Notes: generated by a model not told the origin, from the letters alone. Shown: positions 15,937 through 23,950, counted from the stretch's first letter. The stretch: DNA of 35,604 nt from CAZYAK01 sp964403335 (GCA_964403335.1 CAYOFI010000017.1:1-35604), one strand, 5' to 3'. Numbers and translations are program-made.

Positions 15937-17058
15937 CTAGAAGCCACGTTTCCATTTCCGGATGTGCTCGAATGCACGCGTGACGTAGTAACGAGAGGAA
16001 AGAGGAAGATCGATGCAATGTTGCAATTCCAACAGCGATCCGCCAAAACCTGTCTTGAATAATGTCACTCCTGCAAAAGGATGCTTACCTGGCTTTTGGC
16101 TTTTGGTCTCTGATTTTTCCTCAGCTCGCTGTGGGGCGATGCCCCAGAAGTTGTAGACGTTATCGCCGCGCTTGAGCGCATCGCAAATGGCGGTCCATTG
16201 GAGCAGGTAACTGGCGGGGATTTTGGAGTAACGATGCGTGCTGGCGCCGTGGTGGTAGCTGGTCTCTTTGCCAAAGTGCATGTGGATGGAACTGGCGATG
16301 ACTTCGCCTTGGTAATGGGCCATGTACAAGATCGCCTGTTTTTTGGGCGCGAACTGCTCCACCTGCGCGCGAAAGAAAGAATTGGTGTACGGCGTGAAGC
16401 CGTGGCGTTTGCGCGTCTCGTCGTGGAGGGTGAAGAAGTGGGGGAGGTCGCGAACGGGATCGTCCGAGGCGGTGATGGTGACGCCTTCTTTTTGGGCGCG
16501 ACGGATCAAGTTGCGCTGTGTGGAGCGGAGATTCTTGAAGATTTCTTCTTCGGTGCGGGGCTTTGAGCCGCCTGCCCCCATCCCCAGCCCTTCCCCCGCG
16601 GGGGGAAGGGAGTGTTGCCAGGGATCAGAGTTTTGCAGAGGTAAATACCAGAGATGCTCGGCCAGAAGATGCAGCGGCGAGGCGAGAAATTTTGTATTCG
16701 GTGGCAGCGGCAACGGGGATGTCGCGGGACGGAATGGACTCATACGGACAAAGGAACATCCGTGTGCACGTGCGGCGTCGCATAAAGCGGCGACGAGAGC
16801 CCGCGCAGCATCATCGGTGTTCGCAATGGGGCCGTAGGGGACGGAGAGGTGTGTGCCGCGGCGTGCGCGGACGACGTGACCGAAGGCAATGCCGGTGACG
16901 GTTGATCCTTCCGTGGCGACCAGACGCACGGGTTCTTGATGGATCGCCTTGTAGACATCGCCCATCGTCCAGCTCTGCAAAAACGGGGCGTAGCGCTGCG
17001 CGGTCAGGAACGCGTCCCATGCCTGCGGGTCGATGGCTGATGTCACGTGTGCGGTCAT
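15937..17058 (-). CDS. FemAB-family aminoacyl/peptidoglycan-bridge transferase
   Basis: A 373-residue protein of the FemABX/GNAT-like group. Such proteins transfer amino acids from aminoacyl-tRNA to the lysine side chain of peptidoglycan precursors, or acylate other surface substrates. The C-terminal half shows SIHMHFGKETSYHHGAST, SYLLQWTAICDALKRG and YNFWGIAP, characteristic of the family. The N-terminal half has LSVPYGPIAN. Two segments look inserted: residues 150-167, encoded by a GC-rich palindrome, and residues 312-325 (EEKSETKSQKPGK), encoded by heptamer repeats. The ATG overlaps the degT stop by 4 nt (ATGA), closing a murF-degT-femAB operon. The substrate is unknown. Confidence 0.85.
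   Translation of the reverse strand: MTAHVTSAIDPQAWDAFLTAQRYAPFLQSWTMGDVYKAIHQEPVRLVATEGSTVTGIAFGHVVRARRGTHLSVPYGPIANTDDAARALVAALCDAARAHGCSFVRMSPFRPATSPLPLPPNTKFLASPLHLLAEHLWYLPLQNSDPWQHSLPPAGEGLGMGAGGSKPRTEEEIFKNLRSTQRNLIRRAQKEGVTITASDDPVRDLPHFFTLHDETRKRHGFTPYTNSFFRAQVEQFAPKKQAILYMAHYQGEVIASSIHMHFGKETSYHHGASTHRYSKIPASYLLQWTAICDALKRGDNVYNFWGIAPQRAEEKSETKSQKPGKHPFAGVTLFKTGFGGSLLELQHCIDLPLSSRYYVTRAFEHIRKWKRGF
16091..16111. repeat. Heptanucleotide repeat inside femAB
   Basis: GGCTTTT twice followed by GGTCTCT, in frame in femAB and encoding the hydrophilic stretch SETKSQKPG. Confidence 0.65.
16588..16610. repeat. GC-rich palindrome inserted in frame in femAB
   Basis: CCCTTCCCCC (16588-16597) pairs with GGGGGAAGGG (16601-16610) across a 3-nt loop. 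With its flank it encodes SLPPAGEGLGMGAGG, the typical translation of a REP-like element widespread in bacteria. Confidence 0.75.
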
Positions 17059-18302
17059 GCGGAGGGGCGAAGGAGGGGATTGAGGATGCGGATGAGGGCG
17101 CGGGCTTGGCGGGCGGTCATCGTGGGGTGCGTGGGGAGACTAAGGATCTGCATACAGGCTTGTTCGGCGTGGGGGTCGGAGCCGGTGACGTAGCCCGCGG
17201 CTGTGACATCAACGGAATCCGGACACACCACGCAGCCCGTCCAGCCGTCGTTCAGGTGAATATTCTTTCGCTTGAGCGCCGATCGGATCGCATCGGCATT
17301 CGGCACGAAGAGCGGGAGTTTTTGGAGTGGCAAACCCGCACACGCCCCTTCCACAATCGGCCAGCCGTTCTTGCGGCCTTCTTTCAGGAAGATATCGGCG
17401 ATGCGGCGGCGTTTGCCGTTCAGCTTCGATACATGTTTCCATTGTGCGAGAGCGAGAGCCGCGCAGGGGTTGGGGAATTGATGCAATGTTGTGGATTGCT
17501 TGCCGGCTTTTTCCTCTTTGGTGACGATCGGCAGAAGCAATCCCGCGCGTCCGACCATGGCGAGATAGAGCTTTCCGATTCCTGTCGCGTACATCCATCG
17601 CGCTTTCACATACATCGGCGCATAGCACAATAAGCGTGCAATCACGCTCAGGCGCATGGGTTTGGCATGTTGCTCGATCTCGCGGAGTTTCGTCGTCACG
17701 GCTGTGTTGCGGCTGAGCAGCGCGCCACCCGTCACGCCGGAAATCGCTTTGTCGCGTCCAAAACTGAAGAGCACATAGTCACCAGTCCGTCCGACACCCA
17801 GCGGGCCTTTGTCATCGGGCATCACGTGTGCGCAGTCTTCGATCAGCGGGAGATTATGCTTGTCGCAGAGTTCGCGCAGTTCGGAAAGGGGAGCGGGAAT
17901 GCCGAAGGTGTGCTGGCAGATGATGGCTTTGGTGCGCGGTGTGATCAACTTTTCGACTGCATGAGGATCGAGACTGAGAGTCTCTTTTTCAATGTCCGCA
18001 TAGATCGTCTTCGCTCCCGCAGCCGCAATCGCATTGGGGACCACAATGCACGTATAGGCCTGCACGATCACTTCATCGCCGTCCCCGATGTTCAGCGCAC
18101 GCAGCAAGGCCAACAGCGATTCGCGGCCCGAAGAAAACAGGACCGCATCACAGCCGAATGCCCGTTGCAGCTCGCCGCGCAGCGCCTCGATGGCGGGGCC
18201 TTTGCGGTAGCGCCAGGGGCGGACGAGCAGCCCCATCGATTGCCGCACGAAGCGAAAATCCGCCAGCGGCGCGAACGTATGATGAATGGGGAAGTAGGGC
18301 AT
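17055..18302 (-). CDS. DegT/DnrJ/EryC1/StrS-family PLP aminotransferase
   Basis: A 415-residue fold-type I PLP enzyme of the group that aminates keto sugars for surface glycans. The PLP region is intact: Ser/Gly of LFSSGRESLLALL (about 55-67), Asp of IEDCAH (154-159), and the Schiff-base Lys185 in FSFGRDKAISGVTGG. The residues LPLIEDCAH and HTFGIPAPL are typical. Its start overlaps the murF stop (TGATG) and its stop overlaps the femAB start, so all three should be translated together. A product for wall or envelope amino-sugar synthesis is inferred from this context; the substrate cannot be read from sequence. Confidence 0.88.
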   Translation of the reverse strand: MPYFPIHHTFAPLADFRFVRQSMGLLVRPWRYRKGPAIEALRGELQRAFGCDAVLFSSGRESLLALLRALNIGDGDEVIVQAYTCIVVPNAIAAAGAKTIYADIEKETLSLDPHAVEKLITPRTKAIICQHTFGIPAPLSELRELCDKHNLPLIEDCAHVMPDDKGPLGVGRTGDYVLFSFGRDKAISGVTGGALLSRNTAVTTKLREIEQHAKPMRLSVIARLLCYAPMYVKARWMYATGIGKLYLAMVGRAGLLLPIVTKEEKAGKQSTTLHQFPNPCAALALAQWKHVSKLNGKRRRIADIFLKEGRKNGWPIVEGACAGLPLQKLPLFVPNADAIRSALKRKNIHLNDGWTGCVVCPDSVDVTAAGYVTGSDPHAEQACMQILSLPTHPTMTARQARALIRILNPLLRPSA

Positions 18303-19807
18303 CAGTCGCGCGGGAGAAGTCGGGAGATTGCGGACGGCGGCATGCGTCCGACACAGGCGAGGAGGGATCCTGTTGTGACGGGAGCCGTGGAGCGGCCGAG
18401 GACTTCGATCGGCTTTGTATAGCCGCGGCCAAAAGATCCGATCGCTTTTTCTTGGGTGAAAATCACCCGGTCAAATACGTCGTTGGCCTGTAACCCTAAT
18501 TCTTTTTCCGTGCGTTTTTGCGCGCGTCCGAGTTCGATCAATCCGCTGGTGAGCAGTACCTTGGGCGACCCTGCCTGCGCTTTGGCCCATGCAAAAGCCG
18601 CTGCAAAACTCGAGGCTGATCCGTTGTACGTGTCATCAAGCAGCAGTACGCCTTTTTCCTCGCGCACGCTGAAAGTCCGCGCAGGCGGCGTGAATGTCTG
18701 CAGGCGCTCGGCGATCACGTCGGGCGTCATGCCCAGCTTTTTGGCGACGGCGATCGCCAGCAGCACATTGCTGATGTTGTGGAGGCCATGGAGGGGGACC
18801 GAATAGCGCGTGCCATCGACCGAGAACGTCAGTCCATCCTTCGTCTCTTTCGCATCCTGCGTTCGAACATCGACCGCATCGTTTGTGCCCACGAGTGTCG
18901 TGGGGCACGGACTCTTCTTTTTGATGCTCGCACACAACTCATTATCGCCATTCAAGAACGCGTGTCCTGTCGCAGGTAACGCCGTGATGATTTCGGACTT
19001 GGCTTCCAGCAGAGCTTCTTGGGATCCAAAGAGCGCCAAGTGCTGCGTGCCGATCGCGGTCACGATGCCGATGGTTTGCCGGACGTACGTGCTCATCAGT
19101 GCGATTTCTCCTTTGCTGTACGCGCCCATCTCCACTACGAGCACGCCGCCGTCGGGATGCACGGCTGCGTAGGCGGGCAGCTCGCGCGTCATCCACTGCG
19201 CGACGCCTAATTCCGTATTTACGTGTGCGGGAGTGACAAGGGGATCGAGCGGCTGCAACAGATGTCCGAGCAATTCTTTCGTCGTGGTCTTCCCCACGCT
19301 TCCCGTAATGCCGATGACGGTGAGATGCGGGTAGCGCTCGCGGACGGTTTTGGCTTCGGTGAGGATGCGGGATTTTAAAGAGACATCAATCGGACGGAAA
19401 ATGAACCACGCCGCCATTAATGCGAGTGGCTGGAAGACGGGGAAGAACGGCAGCAGGATGGATGCGGGGAGGATGACGCAGAGGATCGCTATGAGCCCGG
19501 TGATGGCCAGCGCGCAAATGCAGAGCAGTTTGGCCTTCTGCGTCCACACCGGCATCTTCTGTTTGCGTAAAACAATTTGCGCAGCCGTCAGTGCGGTCAG
19601 GATCAGTACTGCCGTGAAAATCAATTGATCCATCGCATGCCCCGCAAAAAACGCCGCGACAATGTACAGCGCCAGCACCACCGGCCGGATATTCCCGAAC
19701 AAGCTGCCCCACCCCTCGCGTTGCATGTGTTCACGCAGCCGGTCCCACCGCCATTCCTTCACTTGCCAGAGCTTGGCAAATGTCAGCAGGGGAGAGAGGC
19801 TGGCCAC
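18302..19807 (-). CDS. murF: MurF-like UDP-MurNAc-tripeptide:D-Ala-D-Ala ligase with N-terminal membrane domain
   Basis: A protein of about 501 residues. Residues 1-150 contain four hydrophobic spans (about 42-60, 62-80, 92-112, 113-138) not found in canonical MurF. The Mur ligase part begins with the P-loop GITGSVGKTTTKE (166-178), then NTELGVAQW, VVEMGAYSKGEI, and the C-terminal HNISNVLLAIAVAKKLG and DDTYNGSASSF. It adds D-Ala-D-Ala to the stem peptide. The start is uncertain: the GTG at 19807 is used here, but the open frame runs further upstream (to about 19870) with hydrophobic codons and no ATG/GTG/TTG, so a non-canonical start is possible. First gene of murF-degT-femAB. Confidence 0.88.
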   Translation of the reverse strand: MASLSPLLTFAKLWQVKEWRWDRLREHMQREGWGSLFGNIRPVVLALYIVAAFFAGHAMDQLIFTAVLILTALTAAQIVLRKQKMPVWTQKAKLLCICALAITGLIAILCVILPASILLPFFPVFQPLALMAAWFIFRPIDVSLKSRILTEAKTVRERYPHLTVIGITGSVGKTTTKELLGHLLQPLDPLVTPAHVNTELGVAQWMTRELPAYAAVHPDGGVLVVEMGAYSKGEIALMSTYVRQTIGIVTAIGTQHLALFGSQEALLEAKSEIITALPATGHAFLNGDNELCASIKKKSPCPTTLVGTNDAVDVRTQDAKETKDGLTFSVDGTRYSVPLHGLHNISNVLLAIAVAKKLGMTPDVIAERLQTFTPPARTFSVREEKGVLLLDDTYNGSASSFAAAFAWAKAQAGSPKVLLTSGLIELGRAQKRTEKELGLQANDVFDRVIFTQEKAIGSFGRGYTKPIEVLGRSTAPVTTGSLLACVGRMPPSAISRLLPRD

Positions 19808-19879
19808 CAGTACCAGGCCGGTCAGGGTCAGCGGGAAAACGATGGAGAAATAGTAGCAGAAAAATGCCGTCTAGAGCGT

Positions 19880-19977
19880 AGGAAAGAAATCGAAGAGTTC
19901 GAGGAAATCGAAGAAATCGACGAGAAAAATGTGACCTCCTCGAAGTCCTCGATTTCTTCGATTTCCTAGATTTCTTT
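19880..19977. repeat. Long hairpin of 9-nt units between murF and hydrolase genes
   Basis: Left arm 19880-19924 of GAAATCGAA-type units and right arm 19936-19977 are reverse complements with few mismatches. The sequence is close to that at 2105-2196, including the shared stretch GATTTCCTAGATTTCTT. It lies between two minus-strand genes: 3' of the hydrolase promoter-distal region on one side and before murF on the other. Confidence 0.6.
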
Positions 19978-19985
19978 ACAGATCC

Positions 19986-20732
19986 TTATCGAAGAATTTT
20001 CTCTCGTATCACCTCCGCAATTTCTTTCGCCTTATCCCGGTGCACGCCATGCCGGATGCCTGGGTACACATGCAGGCGGCTGCCGGCGATCTCTTTTTCC
20101 ATGATGTACGCGTCACCGATCGGCGTCATCCCGTCCTCCGTTCCCCAGAACAGATCCGTCGGTACATTGATAGACTTGAGCATCGGGCGCAGATCTTCCG
20201 CGGAGACTTTAATCATCGTCTCGCGCATCACAGGATTCGCTTTTTCGTAGTCATGCACGCGCACGAGTTTGTAGAGCAGCTTTTTGCCGAGTGGCTCAAG
20301 ACGGTTCAGTCCGGGAATCGACAAAAAGAATTTGCCGGATTTGGCGAGCGTCAATCCGATGATGCGTTTGAAGTGCCGTGGGTGGCGGATGCCGGCGGGG
20401 GCGCACAGAAATAAATGGTTTATTGGTTTCTGGTTTCTGGTTTCTGGTTTTTTCGTTAATCGAGAAGCCAAAGTGAGTGCAATACGTCCTCCATGAGAGT
20501 GGCCAAGAAGATAGATGTTGCGATCAGGTGCGATGTTTTTCTGCATCCACTGCGTCACCCAATCCGCATAATCATCGATCGACCATGCCCGCGGGGGATC
20601 GGGCTCCGCGCCAAAGCCGGGGAGGTCAGGCGTCAACACTGTGATGTTGTCATTCTGCAACGCGGCACGCAGTTCCGTGAACGACTCTTTGGAGCCGCCC
20701 CAGCCGTGTAAACACAACAGAATCGGTTTCAT
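19986..20732 (-). CDS. Alpha/beta hydrolase
   Basis: A 248-residue alpha/beta-hydrolase fold protein. The oxyanion-hole motif is LHGWGG (8-13), the nucleophile elbow GHSHGG puts Ser79 at the active site, and GIRHGVH near the C terminus supplies the catalytic His. The Asp is probably in DLFWGTEDGMTP. The substrate is unknown; it could be an esterase or C-C hydrolase. Residues 93-105 (TKKPETRNQKPIN) are encoded by heptamer repeats and look inserted between a helix and the strand HLFLCAPAG. The frame is open to 20891, but that part translates a dispersed repeat; 20732 is chosen because TAGTCT lies 7 nt before it. Confidence 0.85.
   Translation of the reverse strand: MKPILLCLHGWGGSKESFTELRAALQNDNITVLTPDLPGFGAEPDPPRAWSIDDYADWVTQWMQKNIAPDRNIYLLGHSHGGRIALTLASRLTKKPETRNQKPINHLFLCAPAGIRHPRHFKRIIGLTLAKSGKFFLSIPGLNRLEPLGKKLLYKLVRVHDYEKANPVMRETMIKVSAEDLRPMLKSINVPTDLFWGTEDGMTPIGDAYIMEKEIAGSRLHVYPGIRHGVHRDKAKEIAEVIREKILR
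20417..20450. repeat. GGTTTCT heptanucleotide repeat inside the hydrolase gene
   Basis: Three perfect GGTTTCT units (20425-20445) with degenerate flanks. The 33-nt block 20417-20449 matches the block at 32240-32272 in murD at 32 of 33 positions. Confidence 0.85.
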
Positions 20733-20739
20733 AGCCGCT

Positions 20740-20745
20740 AGACTA
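20740..20745 (-). promoter_or_regulatory. -10 box (TAGTCT) of the hydrolase gene, leaderless
   Basis: TAGTCT is followed by 7 nt and the ATG at 20732. Confidence 0.4.
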
Positions 20746-20750
20746 CGTTG

Positions 20751-20780
20751 TCGTCCCGAGCTTGTCGAAGGACGTTCAGG
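20751..20780. repeat. Dispersed repeat of the CTTGTCGAAGGACG type
   Basis: The stretch matches a short repeat common in many bacterial genomes (reverse complement reads CCTTCGACAAGCTCGGGACG). A relative is at about 35516-35535. It abuts the stop codon of the next gene. Confidence 0.5.
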
Positions 20781-21669
20781 CATACAAAAGATTTTGGTGC
20801 ACGCCGTTCTGGATCGCTTCGGCATTTCCGGGGAAAACGAGCGTATGACGATCTTCCAAATCCGGATCATCCGCCGAATCGTGGCGCACAAAATGTGCTT
20901 GGCAATCGAACATCAGTCCCAGCCTGATCTTGCTGTTGAAGGTTGCGCGCGTGCAGTCCAGAGCCAGTAACACCAGTTCTTGCGCCGCGTTCTCGTGTTC
21001 AGTCTTCGGAAACGGGATATAGACGCCCAGTGTTTTTGCCAGGAGAATTTGATGCGCGAACTGCGTGGGGCAATGCTCATATTCCGCCCCGTGGATCCGC
21101 AGGCTGTCTTGCGGTGACAATCCGCCAAACCTGTGCAACGCCAGAGCAAAATACTGCGGCGTCAGGTATCCCACTTCCGTGCCTTCTTCCACCTCCCATG
21201 ACTGCACCGCGTTTTCCGGGGCATGGCACACGGTATGCGATTCTTGCTCACGCGCGCCCGTGACGACGAGCGTATCGGGATGCATGTCCAGCACATTCTG
21301 CAGGCGCATTTGGAACGCACTTTGCCACTCTCGGAGTGCGGAGTGCCATGTGTCGTCCGGGGACCGGCTTTCCAAAAGACTTTCCGATGCGATATCCATC
21401 AGCCTTCCGTTGACGTGTTCCCGCCACAGCCAATCCGGATGCACGATTGTCTGATGTTGCCGAGGGGCACGCGCCGTGCCGTCATTCCACATCCTTTCCA
21501 AAAACAGCTGCATGGGAATCGTATAGTTGTCGTAGAGGACGGGCGTATTTCGTGTCTGCACCACCATGGCCCGCAACGCGGCCTGCAGCTTATCCCGGTC
21601 AAACAGATCCGGATGAACCGTATCCACCAATTCCTGCCGGCATTCGGCAAAGTGACGCTGGGCGCGCAT
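20776..21669 (-). CDS. Hypothetical protein, unknown family
   Basis: A 297-residue protein that I do not recognise. It lacks a signal peptide or membrane span and is rich in His, Gln and Glu. Visible segments include FAECRQELVDTVHPDLFDRD and YLTPQYFALALHRFGGLSPQDSL, and the C-terminal half has a globular look (KIRLGLMFDCQAHFVRHD). The frame is open to 21810, but the added 47 residues are Pro/Ser/Arg-rich and look non-coding, so I chose MRAQRHFAEC. It is divergent from the leucine-rich-repeat gene, with which it may share a control region. Confidence 0.55.
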   Translation of the reverse strand: MRAQRHFAECRQELVDTVHPDLFDRDKLQAALRAMVVQTRNTPVLYDNYTIPMQLFLERMWNDGTARAPRQHQTIVHPDWLWREHVNGRLMDIASESLLESRSPDDTWHSALREWQSAFQMRLQNVLDMHPDTLVVTGAREQESHTVCHAPENAVQSWEVEEGTEVGYLTPQYFALALHRFGGLSPQDSLRIHGAEYEHCPTQFAHQILLAKTLGVYIPFPKTEHENAAQELVLLALDCTRATFNSKIRLGLMFDCQAHFVRHDSADDPDLEDRHTLVFPGNAEAIQNGVHQNLLYA

Positions 21670-21872
21670 GGCCGGGCATTCTGTCTCATGAATGCCAAAA
21701 ATCAAGGATTTTGATGGAGGATTTTCCGGTCGTGCACATCTGTGCACTGGCGTGTGTGCAGGGGGACGTGACAAATGGTTGTCGCTCCATAATGAACTTC
21801 TGAGGGCCATTCACCATTGAGCGGATGTGAATGAACGGCATAGCATCTTCCCCATTCATTCCTCTTTTTTGT

Positions 21873-22925
21873 ATGTCCGAGACGCCGCGTAAAGCTGGAA
21901 ACGTAGAGTACTACTCTGATCCGGACGCTGAGGTCCTTCTTCAGAAAATTGTTCTGGATCCCAAAAGCGATGAACTGCGTTTGCGCTTGGCACATCTGTT
22001 GCAGGAATCGGAGTTGGATAGTGATCAGGCGCGCGCGGAGCTGATTAATTGCCAGCTTGCAGAGAGCGCTGCGATGCAACTAGGACTGCAAGCCAAACAA
22101 GCGCCCGAACTGCGCTTCGCAAACAGTTGGGCTGAATTGAACGCAAAACGTATTGAGCGGTTACTGGCAACCTACGAACACACGTGGCTGCAGCCGCTTG
22201 ATCGGAACAAGGTGCAGAGCGTGAGTTGGGATCGTGGAGTGCCGGCTGGCTTGGTGTTGTCAGGTGAAGTGTTCACGCATGAGGCTCCGAATATCTTGAG
22301 CCAGGCTCCGACCGTGGATGCGTTGACGGTACTTCTGCCGCGCGAGGGGGTGACGGAAAAAACCGTGGCCGCGTTCCAGCAGGAAATTCTGACGCGTATC
22401 CAAATCCTCCGACTTATTGGTCCCTGGGGAACGGAGGCCGCCAGGGCGGTGGCCGGGTCGCCGCACATGGGCAATGTGTCCGGTTTGCATCTTGCCGATA
22501 CACAGTTGGGTTTCGCGGGCATCGGGTCGTTGCTGAGTTCCCGGACGTTGACGGGGTTGCGTACGTTGACGCTGAGCGGCAACCGGATAGACGAAAATTT
22601 GGCGATCGGGTTGCTCCGCGTCCCCAATTTGCCACCCGCCTTGCGGGAACTCATTCTCACGGATTGCGGTATCGACGATGATACGGCTGTGTCCCTGGCA
22701 GCAAATTCACTGTTCAGTACTTTGCATCGCTTGGATCTGCGGCAAAATCCTCTTTCTCCCGATGGGATATCCGTCCTGTTGGCTTCTGAAGCGCTCATCA
22801 ACGTGGCTCTGCAGGTGGATTTGGAGAACGTAGAGCAACCGGATGCTCAGGAAATTGCCACGGAACTCTGGGAGCGCGAACTGGCGGTGCAGGCACGCGA
22901 GGCACAACTGGCCGAGGGGGTGTGA
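21873..22925 (+). CDS. TIGR02996-like protein with leucine-rich repeats
   Basis: A 350-residue protein. Residues about 18-60 (DPDAEVLLQKIVLDPKSDELRLRLAHLL, then SDQARAELINCQLAE) resemble the TIGR02996 domain seen in the two genes at 6.8-9 kb. From about residue 185 there are LRR/ribonuclease-inhibitor-like repeats: MGNVSGLHLADTQLGFAG, LTGLRTLTLSGNRIDENLA, ALRELILTDCGIDDDTA, LHRLDLRQNPLSPDG. This pairing of domain and repeats is what gave the TIGR02996 domain its name. The role is probably protein binding and the partner is unknown. The start is 21873 (MSETPRKAG) after a pyrimidine tract; 21831 is possible. Confidence 0.75.
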   Translation: MSETPRKAGNVEYYSDPDAEVLLQKIVLDPKSDELRLRLAHLLQESELDSDQARAELINCQLAESAAMQLGLQAKQAPELRFANSWAELNAKRIERLLATYEHTWLQPLDRNKVQSVSWDRGVPAGLVLSGEVFTHEAPNILSQAPTVDALTVLLPREGVTEKTVAAFQQEILTRIQILRLIGPWGTEAARAVAGSPHMGNVSGLHLADTQLGFAGIGSLLSSRTLTGLRTLTLSGNRIDENLAIGLLRVPNLPPALRELILTDCGIDDDTAVSLAANSLFSTLHRLDLRQNPLSPDGISVLLASEALINVALQVDLENVEQPDAQEIATELWERELAVQAREAQLAEGV

Positions 22926-22975
22926 GTATCCGTGTGTCGCGAGAGGGTTTTGCGCTCAGGACAAGCCGAACCGGG

Positions 22976-22993
22976 CTCATGGCTTGCCATGAG
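22976..22993. terminator. Perfect 7-bp hairpin after the LRR gene
   Basis: CTCATGG-CTTG-CCATGAG. No T tract follows on the plus strand, so a terminator role is weakly supported. Confidence 0.3.
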
Positions 22994-23008
22994 AAGTGAA
23001 GCGACGAA

Positions 23009-23084
23009 TGGTGCCACCGGCCGGGATTGAACCGGCGACCCCGGGCTTATGAGTCCCGTGCTCTACCAACTGAGCTACAGTGGC
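23009..23084 (-). tRNA. tRNA-Met (anticodon CAT), CCA encoded
   Basis: The 76-nt cloverleaf has acceptor GCCACTG / CGGTGGC, D stem GCTC/GAGC, anticodon loop CTCATAA, and T arm GCCGG-TTCAATC-CCGGC, with CCA encoded. The G1-C72 pair and the loop match elongator tRNA-Met; the CAT-reading tRNA-Ile cannot be excluded. The anticodon stem has an A31-G39 mismatch. Confidence 0.95.
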
Positions 23085-23157
23085 ATATACGAATGCAGGT
23101 GAGGAAAAGATCAGCAACCGAGCTCTGTATTTTTTCGGCTCGCGGTCCGAGCCTGGG

Positions 23158-23184
23158 CAACTGAGCTACAGTGGCATATACGAA
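23158..23184 (-). repeat. Copy of the tRNA-Met 5' end plus leader
   Basis: A 27-nt exact direct repeat of 23067-23093: the first 18 nt of the tRNA plus 9 nt of upstream sequence, 91 nt upstream of the real gene and in the same orientation. Confidence 0.95.
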
Positions 23185-23290
23185 CGCCCCCTAAGTATGC
23201 AGCAGCAAACGACGGTTATGAAGTCAATTTTGCTCGTGTACCCAAGTACACAATGCGTGCTCCGTGCATGCAAAGATGGCTGATTTACGC

Positions 23291-23296
23291 TATAAT
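23291..23296 (+). promoter_or_regulatory. -10 box (TATAAT), leaderless
   Basis: A consensus TATAAT is followed by AGCCCT and the ATG at 23303. Confidence 0.65.
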
Positions 23297-23302
23297 AGCC
23301 CT

Positions 23303-23950
23303 ATGGGGCTCTTCAGCTTCCTCTCCAGATCAACACCAAACACACCGCGTCCGCACCTCGACCGCGTGCATTTGATCGTGCATCCGGGCGATGGGTTGCA
23401 GGAAGACAATGTGGAAGAGGAAGGCGCTCTGTTACAGAAAATGGCCGACCGCGCGATTGCTCTCGATACGCGCAATGAAGTGGCGGTGGTATTGCTGCAG
23501 ATGGATGCGGAGGCTTGGAAGAAGGTCTGCGCGCCCGGATATGCGGGGAAGGAACGCGTGCTTGCGGAGGCGATTGCCAAAATACAGGCGTCGGTCGGCA
23601 GAAATGTCATTGTCATCCCCGGCGCCCCGTCCGTTTTGTTCCCGTGCTTGGATCCTGTATTAGCCGATGTGCGCAAAAAAATCACGGAACTCGGATTTGT
23701 CATCGACGACATGACCGCCGTGCTTGCGTCAGGCGAAATGGTCACCAAGTGCGTGCCCATCGGAGCGTTGTATTTTTCTGATTATTTCGGCTTGAAGAAG
23801 CCGCCTGTCATTGATGTCAATTACACGGATGCCATCATCAGGCAGCCGGCATTGTGGAGTCGCGGCGGAATCGGATTGGGTATGGCTCGGTCACTGAATG
23901 ATCGTCTGCGCTATATTCCCATCGGGCAAACAGAGGCGGATGTCCGATGA
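23303..23950 (+). CDS. Hypothetical protein, unknown family
   Basis: A 215-residue, probably soluble alpha/beta protein. Visible strands and loops include RVHLIVHPGDGL, VAVVLLQMDAEAWKK, NVIVIPGAPSVLFPCLDP and KKITELGFVIDDMTAVLASGEMVTKCV, suggesting a Rossmann-like core. I do not recognise the family. The start is set by TATAAT 6 nt upstream; the longer frame from 23264 would begin inside the promoter. The csaA-like gene follows after 34 nt on the same strand but has its own -10-like box. Confidence 0.7.
   Translation: MGLFSFLSRSTPNTPRPHLDRVHLIVHPGDGLQEDNVEEEGALLQKMADRAIALDTRNEVAVVLLQMDAEAWKKVCAPGYAGKERVLAEAIAKIQASVGRNVIVIPGAPSVLFPCLDPVLADVRKKITELGFVIDDMTAVLASGEMVTKCVPIGALYFSDYFGLKKPPVIDVNYTDAIIRQPALWSRGGIGLGMARSLNDRLRYIPIGQTEADVR

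Noticed and set aside
20733..20891. A 53-residue N-terminal extension of the alpha/beta hydrolase
   Set aside because: It translates a dispersed repeat (PERPSTSSG) and overlaps the next gene. The -10 box and the fold both place the start at 20732.
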